12,743 nucleotides of DNA, taken from contig JBNPWE010000042.1 of NCBI GenBank assembly GCA_050433985.1, forward strand, positions 1 to 12,743, written 5' to 3'. The position numbers and the translations under genes are program-made. Origin of the DNA: JACIYW01 sp014359745 (GTDB taxonomy: Bacteria > Pseudomonadota > Alphaproteobacteria > Rhodobacterales > Rhodobacteraceae). The notes beneath the pieces were generated by a model. It was not told the DNA's origin. It saw only the letters and a program-made list of their open reading frames with translations, and searched no databases. Of the stretch, positions 6,501 to 12,079 are shown piece by piece (within the stretch, counting starts at the first letter, position 1; each line of letters begins with the position of its first letter).

Positions 6501-7463
6501 ATGCTGTTCTTTGCGCTCAACGGATCCGAAACGCTGGGCCGACAGGTTGCCCGGATCGGGGGATTCAAAATCGCCCGGCACGAGGAGCGCGAATTCGATG
6601 GTGGGGAGCACAAGGCGCGACCCTTGGTGGATGTTCGCGGTCAGGATGTCTTCGTGCTGCATTCTCTGAACGGTGATCCGCACGCATCGGCAAACGACAA
6701 GATCCTGCGCCTGCTGTTCTTCCTGGCGGCCTGCCGCGAGCACGGCGCAGCGCGCGTCACCGCGATTACGCCCTACCTTGCCTATTCGCGCAAGGATCGG
6801 CAGACGAAACTCCACGACCCGGTGACAACCCGCTACGTCGCTCAGTTGTTCGAGGCGGCGGGAGTGACAATGGTCGTGACGCTCGATGTTCACAATCTCG
6901 CGGCCTTCCAGAACGCCTTTCGCTGCTCAACGTTCCACCTGTCCACTGACAGGCTGTTCGCGACACATATCGCGGCGAAAAATGCCGCGCCACGACCGGC
7001 AATCGTCTCTCCCGATGCCGGTGGCGTGAAACGGGCCCAATTGGTCCGCGAGGCGCTGGAGGAGGCGACGGGTGGTTACGTTCCCTTCGGCTTCATGGAA
7101 AAGCGAAGAAGCGCTGGCGTGGTCTCCGGGACACACTTTGCCGGCGATGTGGAGGGGTGTGCGGTCTACATCCTCGACGACATGATCTGCGGCGGCGGCA
7201 CGATCCTGCGCGCCGCCGAAGCGGTGCGTGCGCAAGGTGCCGCCGAAGTGCATGCCATCGCAACGCATGATTTGCTGACGGATGCGGCCATCTCGGCGTT
7301 CTCCCAGACCACTCTGGTCGACACCATCACCCTGACCGACAGTGTTGCTGCTATTGCGGCAACCAGGGGTAGCCTCGGCGACCGGCTGCACATTGTGACA
7401 TGTGCCCCGCTGATTGCCGATGCGATCAAGCGATTGCACCATCCGCTTGACGGCAGTCAATGA
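6501..7463 (+). CDS. prs: Ribose-phosphate pyrophosphokinase (PRPP synthetase)
   Basis: Transfers pyrophosphate from ATP to ribose 5-phosphate, making PRPP for nucleotide, histidine, tryptophan and NAD synthesis. The 320-residue length and motifs fit the Prs family: FALNGSETLG start, HEEREFDGGEHKARP, ITPYLAYSRKDRQ, the catalytic-site TLDVHN, VSPDAGG, the loop segment EKRRSAG, and the PRPP-binding loop DDMICGGGT. In common Prs enzymes that loop is DDMIDTGGT, so an aspartate and a threonine are replaced. The protein is therefore a divergent subtype, perhaps an accessory copy used under stress. Start ATG 6501 is set by the conserved N-terminus; only AGGAC directly abuts it, and the predicted transcript start falls on the ATG, so the message may be leaderless. 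Confidence 0.92.
   Translation: MLFFALNGSETLGRQVARIGGFKIARHEEREFDGGEHKARPLVDVRGQDVFVLHSLNGDPHASANDKILRLLFFLAACREHGAARVTAITPYLAYSRKDRQTKLHDPVTTRYVAQLFEAAGVTMVVTLDVHNLAAFQNAFRCSTFHLSTDRLFATHIAAKNAAPRPAIVSPDAGGVKRAQLVREALEEATGGYVPFGFMEKRRSAGVVSGTHFAGDVEGCAVYILDDMICGGGTILRAAEAVRAQGAAEVHAIATHDLLTDAAISAFSQTTLVDTITLTDSVAAIAATRGSLGDRLHIVTCAPLIADAIKRLHHPLDGSQ
7447..7460. promoter_or_regulatory. FNR/Dnr-type box upstream of the CBS-hibernation unit
   Basis: TTGACGGCAGTCAA is an exact, fully symmetric FNR/Dnr-type palindrome. It lies in the last codons of prs and ends one base before the prs stop. TATCGT at 7484-7489 follows after 23 bp, predicting a transcript start near 7495 and a leader of about 27 bases to the CBS gene, whose GGAAGGAG ribosome binding site fits in that leader. 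The arrangement gives the CBS unit its own promoter despite being downstream of prs in the same direction. Confidence 0.78.
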
Positions 7464-7491
7464 AATCGGCGCGCCTTGGACGCTATCGTGA
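7456..7491 (+). repeat. Promoter segment shared with the hsp20 promoter (copy 1)
   Basis: The stretch from the second half of the FNR-type box through the -10 region is nearly repeated at 11084-11129. It comprises GTCAATGAAATCGGCGCGCC, then TTGGACGCTATCGTGA. The first block differs from copy 2 by a one-base indel and the second by two substitutions. Copy 2 has 11 extra bases between the blocks. The similarity exceeds what a shared regulator site needs, so the promoter itself was probably duplicated (inference). Confidence 0.65.
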
Positions 7492-7521
7492 GTTTGAAGG
7501 AAGCTGGAAGGAGTCTCCCAA

Positions 7522-7941
7522 ATGGAAATTGCCGCAGCAATGCACCAACAGGCCGACTGGGCCAAGGCCGACACGCCTGTCAGCGAGGTGGCGAAGATAA
7601 TGCAAAAGAATGATGTAGGCGCGATTCCGATCGGAAAGGGTGACAAGCTGATTGGCATGGTCACCGACCGCGACATCGCGCTTCGGGTGGTTGCGGAGGG
7701 ACGCGATCCGGCAAAGACAACCGCCGAGGAGATCATGACCAAAGGAATCGTCTATTGTCGGACAACCGAGACGGTGGAAGACGCCATTCATCTCATGGAG
7801 CAGAAGAAGATCCGCCGTCTTCCGGTCATCGACGATAACAAGCGGCTCGTGGGGATGCTGGGACTTGGCGACATTTCCCATGCGCTCGGCAGGGAATCGT
7901 CCGGCGAGATTCTACATGCGGTGGCCGATCACCATCCCTGA
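7522..7941 (+). CDS. Two-CBS-domain protein
   Basis: A soluble 139-residue protein made of a CBS-domain pair, a module that binds adenine nucleotides or related ligands. First CBS: TPVSEVAKIMQKNDVGAIPI, then KLIGMVTDRDIALRVV (about residues 18-65). Second CBS: EEIMTKGIVYCRTTETVEDA, then RRLPVIDDNKRLVGMLGLGDI (about 72-122). The conserved TDRDI and LGDI ends are present. No effector domain is fused, so it may act as a stand-alone energy-state sensor or partner protein; stand-alone CBS proteins also occur among hypoxia-induced genes in other bacteria. GGAAGGAG lies about 8 bases before ATG 7522. It is first in a unit with the hibernation factor, under the box at 7447. Confidence 0.93.
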   Translation: MEIAAAMHQQADWAKADTPVSEVAKIMQKNDVGAIPIGKGDKLIGMVTDRDIALRVVAEGRDPAKTTAEEIMTKGIVYCRTTETVEDAIHLMEQKKIRRLPVIDDNKRLVGMLGLGDISHALGRESSGEILHAVADHHP

Positions 7942-7995
7942 TCCGCAGCGCCTATTTTTTCGATTTCCATGATGTCCGCGACCCGGAACCGCAAG

Positions 7996-8547
7996 ATGCA
8001 GATTGAACCCATCATCGCATATCACAATATCGACCACTCACCGGCGGTCGAGAATCTCGTGCACCGACGCATCAAGATGCTGGAACGGCGGAACGACCGC
8101 CTCGCCGGTTGCGAGGTGACGATGGAGGCGCCGCAGAGAAAGAAACGGCACGGTCGCGTCTTTAGTGTCCGGCTCAACCTTCGACTGCCCGGCCCGGATT
8201 TGTCGATTTCCCGAGAGATCGCCCAAGGCAGCGCACAGGACGATCTGATTCTGGCCGTGAACCGCGCTTTCACCGCCGCCGAGAAGGCGTTGAAGAAACG
8301 GAAAAAGACAATGGCCGGTGTCGAGGTGAAACATCACCCGCCCGTCCTGCATGGCGAGATTGACGAACTCGAGCCCGAGCTTGGTTATGGCTGGGTCCGT
8401 GCTGATGACGGGCGCAGGGTCTATTTCCAACGCGACAGCCTGACCTCGGACGACTGGGAGCGTCTGGACAAAGGCACCCGTCTCCGGTTCCGCGAGATGG
8501 AGGGCGAAAAAGGAGCCTACGCCGCGTCGGTGACGATTGCGGATTAA
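7996..8547 (+). CDS. HPF/RaiA-type ribosome hibernation factor with C-terminal cold-shock-like domain
   Basis: A 183-residue two-domain protein. Residues 1-105 form an HPF/RaiA-type domain (MQIEPIIAYHNIDHSPAVEN, then HRRIKMLERRNDRLAGCEV and a basic KKRKKTMAG end), expected to bind the 30S decoding region and silence ribosomes. From about residue 115 a cold-shock-like OB domain follows: HGEIDELEPELGYGWVRADD, then RVYFQRDSL and GTRLRFREMEGEKGAYA. The usual long HPF instead has a dimerising C-terminal domain, so this protein probably does not make 100S dimers in the standard way (inference). Start ATG 7996 is chosen because the family begins MQ and GGAA lies 7 bases upstream; ATG 7969 or 7972 in frame has no ribosome binding site but cannot be excluded. 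It lies 54 bases behind the CBS gene. Confidence 0.85.
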   Translation: MQIEPIIAYHNIDHSPAVENLVHRRIKMLERRNDRLAGCEVTMEAPQRKKRHGRVFSVRLNLRLPGPDLSISREIAQGSAQDDLILAVNRAFTAAEKALKKRKKTMAGVEVKHHPPVLHGEIDELEPELGYGWVRADDGRRVYFQRDSLTSDDWERLDKGTRLRFREMEGEKGAYAASVTIAD

Positions 8548-8559
8548 GGGAGATCAGCG

Positions 8560-8817
8560 ATGGAGAAATCCGGGCACCCGAAAAAAACAACCTTGGTCAA
8601 GCCGCCTGATGCCGTCGGTGCCTTCGACACCGTCGATCCGCTGCAGGCGGCGATCTATGACCTGATGATTGCCGGTTTCAGCCGTTGCGTCATCAGCCTG
8701 TTGGCCGACAGGACAGCCGTCGACGACAAGCTTGGTTACAGGTTTTGGCCGCCGCCACGCTGCCGCCCGTGTCGGCTGGTCGCCGAGGGGGGCAAAACCT
8801 GTCAGCGATCGAGATGA
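8560..8817 (+). CDS. Short protein resembling the N-terminus of a stress-type membrane protein family, probably truncated
   Basis: An 85-residue frame starting at ATG 8560 (GGGAGATCAG upstream), 12 bases after the hibernation factor gene. Residues about 17-58 (AVGAFDTVDPLQAAIYDLMI, then AGFSRCVISLLADRTAVDDK LG in two parts) resemble the N-terminal part of alphaproteobacterial proteins of roughly 170-190 residues that continue into glycine-rich membrane helices. This family assignment is from memory. After KLGYRF the composition turns Pro/Arg/Cys-rich and the frame ends, overlapping the convergent regulator gene by 16 bases. The membrane half is absent in all three plus frames. I read it as a 3'-truncated gene whose first 60 residues may still be expressed. 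Confidence 0.5.
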   Translation: MEKSGHPKKTTLVKPPDAVGAFDTVDPLQAAIYDLMIAGFSRCVISLLADRTAVDDKLGYRFWPPPRCRPCRLVAEGGKTCQRSR

Positions 8818-9575
8818 ATGTTCTTCAAAAGATCCTTGAGAGAGGCAGAAGTCTCGATTTCGTCTTCGTCGGCCGCTTGAGCCAAGGCTATCGTGTCCCG
8901 AATCAGGATGCGGTTTGGTGCGAGTATGTCGATAACCCCTTGATTGCCAAGAGAATGCAGGGAGCGAGAGATTGATTCCGGCCGTGTGCCAAGCAGATGG
9001 GCCAGATCGACCCGGCTGATCGGTATCTTGACCTCGATACCCTCCGGCCCTGGTTGCAGAATATGATCGATGTCGCGAAAGCGCGAACACATCAGGAGCA
9101 GGAATCCGGCAATGCGACCGGCGATCTTCTGGTTCGACAGAATGATCAACCACTCCCGTGCCCGGTCCAGTTCGTTGGTGATGTTCAGCATGACGGCGCG
9201 TTCCAGGTCGGGCGATTGCGTCAACAGGGTCTCGAATTCCGTCCGGGGGAACGCGCAGAATTCCGCATCTGTCGACGCCTCGATGCAAAACGCTGCCGCC
9301 CCGTCGAAAGCCGTTCCAAACATGTCCCCCTCGACAAGAAGCCCGACGATATGCTCCCGCCCATCCACCAATGTCTTTTGCATGCGCAAGATGCCCGACA
9401 GAACGCAGCCGATGAAGTCGGTCTCCTCATGCGCATAAGCGACCGTTTGTCCAGCGCGATAGCTTTTCACACTGCACATCGCGTCCAGCGCGTCCCGTGT
9501 TTCGGGGCGAACCTGCGAAAACATAGTCGATCCGGCCAAACCCTGGCGCATCCCTTTGAGAGTTTCTCTCGCCAT
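8802..9575 (-). CDS. CRP/FNR-family transcriptional regulator without cluster cysteines
   Basis: A 257-residue regulator with an N-terminal cyclic-nucleotide-binding-type beta barrel (VKSYRAGQTVAYAHEETDFI, then GLLVEGDMFGTAF), a long dimer helix (LERAVMLNITNELDRAREWL) and a C-terminal winged helix-turn-helix (ISRVDLAHLLGTRPESISRS). The recognition helix carries ESISR, equivalent to the ExxSR pattern of FNR-type proteins that read TTGAT half-sites. It lacks the N-terminal cysteine set of oxygen-sensing FNR, so it belongs more plausibly with Dnr/NNR-like (nitric oxide) or other regulators; the ligand cannot be read from sequence. ATG 9575 has GGGGAG about 10 bases upstream; the frame stays open to a TTG at 9671. 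It is divergent from the host-attachment gene, with an FNR-type box at 9709 between them. Confidence 0.88.
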   Translation of the reverse strand: MARETLKGMRQGLAGSTMFSQVRPETRDALDAMCSVKSYRAGQTVAYAHEETDFIGCVLSGILRMQKTLVDGREHIVGLLVEGDMFGTAFDGAAAFCIEASTDAEFCAFPRTEFETLLTQSPDLERAVMLNITNELDRAREWLIILSNQKIAGRIAGFLLLMCSRFRDIDHILQPGPEGIEVKIPISRVDLAHLLGTRPESISRSLHSLGNQGVIDILAPNRILIRDTIALAQAADEDEIETSASLKDLLKNIHLDR

Positions 9576-9708
9576 AGCTTCTGCGCTCCCCGATTGTCTC
9601 GCCAAGTTGGCGAACTGTTCCACCTTCGTTTCGATCGCGAGTATTTGGGCCGTACCATGAATCCGCCACAACTACCACGAGAGGTTAACCGCCGCATCGG
9701 GCCCGGTC

Positions 9709-9722
9709 TTGACAGGTATCAA
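9709..9722. promoter_or_regulatory. FNR/Dnr-type box upstream of the host-attachment/fnr unit
   Basis: TTGACAGGTATCAA matches the consensus exactly. TTCATC at 9746-9751 follows after 23 bp, a weak -10, predicting a transcript start near 9757 and a leader of about 26 bases before ATG 9783 with its GGAG. In the other direction no convincing -10 is seen at the matching distance, although the box lies about 135 bases upstream of the cysteine-less regulator and could also affect it. An 8-bp palindrome GGTTAACC at 9683-9690 lies between the box and that regulator; its meaning is unknown. Confidence 0.75.
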
Positions 9723-9782
9723 TGACCTGGCGGTGTGGATCGGTTTTCATCCCATGTGCGCAGTGTGTTCACGGAGCGGGAA

Positions 9783-10238
9783 ATGGCACATCACAAGACA
9801 TGGGCCTTGGTGACCAACGGTGTCCGTGCCCGCATCCTGCGGGATCTCGAAGACGGCGGTTCGCAAGCCCCGATAGAACTCGTCAGCAAGGCGAAGTCGA
9901 CCCATCTTCGCGAACTTCTCTCCGACAAGGCGGGCCGCAGCTTCGCATCGGACGCCAGCGGACGGCGCTCTGCCATGGAGCCCGGCTCCGACCTGATCCT
10001 GCGCGACATGCAGGATTTTGCACAGGAAACCCTCAGCGTTCTGGAAGACCACTTTCGTAAGGGGCATCTGACTCGGCTGGCGATTTTCGCCGCACCAAAA
10101 ATGCTGGGGGTTTTGCGTGGCGAAATACCCGCGTCCCTGAATGGTGCCGTGATCCTCGAACATGACCTCAATCTCATTAACCTGCCCGAGGCGGATCTGC
10201 GAGAAGCCGTGATCCGGGCGATCAAAGAGGAACTATAG
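9783..10238 (+). CDS. Host attachment family protein
   Basis: A 151-residue protein of the host-attachment family (Pfam Host_attach), named from a plant-associated bacterium; the molecular function is not established. The start MAHHKTWALVTNGVRARILR is characteristic, as are the central SDKAGRSF segment and the C-terminal part LAIFAAPKMLGVLRGEIPAS, then HDLNLINLPEADLREAV. No signal peptide or membrane segment is visible, so it should be cytosolic, which fits poorly with direct adhesion. ATG 9783 has GGAG 7 bases upstream. The FNR-type regulator starts 2 bases after its stop, so they are cotranscribed. Its company here suggests a stress or anaerobic role (inference). Confidence 0.9.
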   Translation: MAHHKTWALVTNGVRARILRDLEDGGSQAPIELVSKAKSTHLRELLSDKAGRSFASDASGRRSAMEPGSDLILRDMQDFAQETLSVLEDHFRKGHLTRLAIFAAPKMLGVLRGEIPASLNGAVILEHDLNLINLPEADLREAVIRAIKEEL

Positions 10239-10240
10239 TC

Positions 10241-11203
10241 ATGATGCAGGCTGCACCCGGTTTGGCAACAGATGCCCGTTGGACTCGTGCCAATGTCCGC
10301 ACACCTTTTGAACAGTGTCGCGGATGCAAGTTTTGTGGTTCAGGATTCTGCCGCATCATCCTGGATGAACCTCTTTTCGGCACATATCCGCCAGTCCTCC
10401 GCCGCTTTGGTCGCGGAAAGCGAATCGTCGAACATGATGACACCAGCAGCTTTCTCGGAGTGATCCGAAGCGGCTTTGCACGAAGATCAGTGATGCAGAT
10501 GAGCGGCAAACGCATCCTGATGGATCTGGCGATGCCCGGAGATATCATTGGCGCGCTTCCCAGACGGGAGCATGTCTATGATTTCGAGGTCGCCACTGAC
10601 ATCGAAATCTGCTCTTACGACAGTGCGACGGTTAAGCGGCAGATGGAAACCAATCAGCGCTTCCGAAGACTGATATTGCAAGAGGTGGACCATCAGCACC
10701 ATCGCCTTCTCGGCTTGCTCTGGCAAAATGGCATGTTGAACAGCCGCGAACGGATCATGGCCTTCCTTGTCAACGCGGTCGAGTTCATGCCGACCGAGCC
10801 GCTCCCCGACGGAAGCCTCGTCCTGAGAATGGAAATCCACCGGGGCGACTGGGCGGACCTGACCAACACCACCGTCGAGACGATCAGCCGGACAATGCGA
10901 TATCTCGAAGAAAAAGGTCTGGTCAACAGCCTTACTCCCTACCGGTTCCGGATTCGTGATCTCGACTTGCTCGCGACCATTGCCGGCGTGGAACCGCCCG
11001 CACGTCGCGTGGGAGGGAGCGACCGATCAAACCGGATGGAAACCCGCTTCGGGTCGCCGAAATCTGACGGGCGGATGACCGCCGTCAATGAATCGGCGCG
11101 CCGTGTAAATAGATTGGACGCTGTCATGAAACCTGTGTCCGTGAAGAAGCGTGGCCTTGCCAGAAGGAGAAGTGAGGATGTCCAAGAAGAAATCCGAGAT
11201 TGA
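10241..11203 (+). CDS. FNR-type regulator with cysteine cluster and long C-terminal tail
   Basis: A CRP/FNR-family regulator of 320 residues. N-terminal cysteines lie at 26, 29, 32 and 37 (CRGCKFCGSGFC), and Cys124 (EICSYDS) occupies the place of the fourth ligand in E. coli FNR, so an oxygen-labile iron-sulfur cluster is likely. A barrel (LDLAMPGDIIGALP), a dimer helix (FRRLILQEVDHQHHRLLGLL) and a helix-turn-helix (DWADLTNTTVETISRTMRYL) follow; ETISR is the FNR-type DNA reading pattern. The normal fold ends near residue 250 (RFRIRDLDLLATIAG). About 70 further Arg/Ser-rich residues have no family counterpart I know. Their codons contain the hsp20 promoter and overlap hsp20 by 26 bases, so this tail may be an unselected read-through. 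It is translated directly behind the host-attachment gene. Confidence 0.88.
   Translation: MMQAAPGLATDARWTRANVRTPFEQCRGCKFCGSGFCRIILDEPLFGTYPPVLRRFGRGKRIVEHDDTSSFLGVIRSGFARRSVMQMSGKRILMDLAMPGDIIGALPRREHVYDFEVATDIEICSYDSATVKRQMETNQRFRRLILQEVDHQHHRLLGLLWQNGMLNSRERIMAFLVNAVEFMPTEPLPDGSLVLRMEIHRGDWADLTNTTVETISRTMRYLEEKGLVNSLTPYRFRIRDLDLLATIAGVEPPARRVGGSDRSNRMETRFGSPKSDGRMTAVNESARRVNRLDAVMKPVSVKKRGLARRRSEDVQEEIRD
11075..11088. promoter_or_regulatory. FNR/Dnr-type box upstream of hsp20
   Basis: ATGACCGCCGTCAA differs from TTGAY-N4-RTCAA only in the first base. It lies inside the 3' coding part of the FNR-type regulator. TAGATT at 11110-11115 follows after 21 bp, predicting a transcript start near 11123, about 55 bases before the hsp20 start. 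The flanks resemble those of the box at 7447. Confidence 0.6.
11084..11129 (+). repeat. Promoter segment shared with the CBS-unit promoter (copy 2)
   Basis: GTCAATGAATCGGCGCGCC (11084-11102) and TTGGACGCTGTCATGA (11114-11129) repeat the 7456-7491 segment, with 11 extra bases (11103-11113) between the blocks. Because these bases also encode part of the FNR regulator's tail, the copied promoter appears to have been placed over the 3' end of a coding frame. Confidence 0.65.
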
Positions 11204-11702
11204 GGTTCGCAGAGAGACGTCGCCTGCGACCGTCGGGGGTTGGCCATTGATGCTTTCGCTCAGAGACGAGATCGATCGTCTGTTCGACGATTTCGGCGCG
11301 GGGCTGTGGCGGGAACCGCTATCGCGTCGGATGCATGCGTTGCTCCCCACGGGCAGCGAACTGGCGCTGATGCCGGCGACGGAACTTGTAGAATGTGACG
11401 GTGAATACCGGATCACGGCCGAGTTGCCTGGAATGACGGCCGAGGACATCGACATCAAGATGAGCGATGGAACGATCACCATTCGCGGCGAGAAATCGGA
11501 AGAGAAGAAAGAGGAAAAGGAGGACTACCTCGTCAGTGAACGGCGCTACGGGGAATTCCAGCGCACCCTCTCCCTGCCTTCCGGCGTTGACGCGGACGCC
11601 GTTTCTGCTGATTTCGCCAACGGCGTGCTGACCGTGACGTTGCCGAAGACCCCGGAAGCAAAACAGAAGGAGCGCAAGGTGGAAGTGAAGTCCGCCGCCT
11701 GA
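11178..11702 (+). CDS. Small heat shock protein, Hsp20/alpha-crystallin family
   Basis: A 174-residue ATP-independent holdase chaperone. The N-terminal region (SLRDEIDRLFDDFGAGLW) is typical of bacterial class A-like Hsp20 proteins. The alpha-crystallin domain runs from about residue 70 (ELVECDGEYRITAELPGMTA, then EDIDIKMSDGTITIRGEK) to the conserved ANGVLTVTLPK (about 152-162), and a short Lys-rich tail follows. The usual I-x-I/V tail motif is not clear, which may weaken oligomer assembly. ATG 11178 has GGAG 8 bases upstream; an in-frame GTG or ATG near 11151 is less likely. It overlaps the end of the upstream regulator frame and has its own predicted FNR-type promoter. IS1380 debris begins some 30 bases behind its stop. 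Confidence 0.95.
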   Translation: MSKKKSEIEVRRETSPATVGGWPLMLSLRDEIDRLFDDFGAGLWREPLSRRMHALLPTGSELALMPATELVECDGEYRITAELPGMTAEDIDIKMSDGTITIRGEKSEEKKEEKEDYLVSERRYGEFQRTLSLPSGVDADAVSADFANGVLTVTLPKTPEAKQKERKVEVKSAA

Positions 11703-11734
11703 GATAGCCACAAAGTCCCTGTCCCGCGCCTCCG

Positions 11735-12079
11735 GCCCTGCGGCACGATCCCGGCTTCGGGATCGTGCTGGAGCGTGGCCCGGAAACAGGGTCGGCCCTG
11801 TGCTCGCAGCCGACGATTTCGCGCATGGAAAACCTGGCCGATACCCGCGCGCTGATCCGCATGGGCCGTGAGATGGTCCGGTTCTACTGCCAGTCCTTTG
11901 CGCGCCCCCCGGGCCGGATCGTGCTCGATATCGACGATACCTTTGACGCGGTGCATGGCCACCAGCAACTGCACCTGTTCAATGCGTTCTACGACGGGTT
12001 CGGCTTTCAGCCGAGCGTCGTCTTCGACGGCGAAGGTCGGCGCGTCGGAACGTTGCTGCGCCCGGCCCGCCGCCCGGGC
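11735..12079 (+). pseudogene. IS1380-family transposase fragment
   Basis: An internal piece of an IS1380-type transposase. The frame reads PALRHDPGFGIVLERGPETG, then SALCSQPTISRMENLADTRA and the DDE-type catalytic segment RIVLDIDDTFDAVHGHQQLHLFNAFYDGFGFQP, ending in LLRPARRPG. Family members are about 430-450 residues; about 115 remain, without the N-terminal part, the C-terminal half or terminal inverted repeats. The 5' break lies between the hsp20 stop and about 11735. The 3' break is a direct junction with an IS66 gene in opposite orientation. No activity is expected. Confidence 0.85.
11744..11767. repeat. Perfect 10-bp inverted repeat with GCTT loop
   Basis: CACGATCCCG (11744-11753), loop GCTT, then CGGGATCGTG (11758-11767). 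It lies 41 bases after the hsp20 stop and within the IS1380 reading frame (codons HDPGFGIV). The stem is strong enough to slow polymerase or protect the hsp20 message from 3' decay, but no T run follows, so it is not a standard intrinsic terminator. It may just be a coding coincidence of the IS. Confidence 0.6.

Noticed and set aside
8997..9725. Plus-strand open frame opposite the cysteine-less regulator
   Set aside because: The opposite strand encodes a clear CRP/FNR protein with helix-turn-helix; this frame shows no motif and is a shadow.
2956..11702. Similarity to the transmissible heat-resistance locus (FtsH plus Hsp20 together)
   Set aside because: The other hallmark genes of that locus (ClpG/ClpK, HdeD, KefC-type, thioredoxin, DegP) are absent, and the order and FNR-type boxes point to a different kind of cluster.
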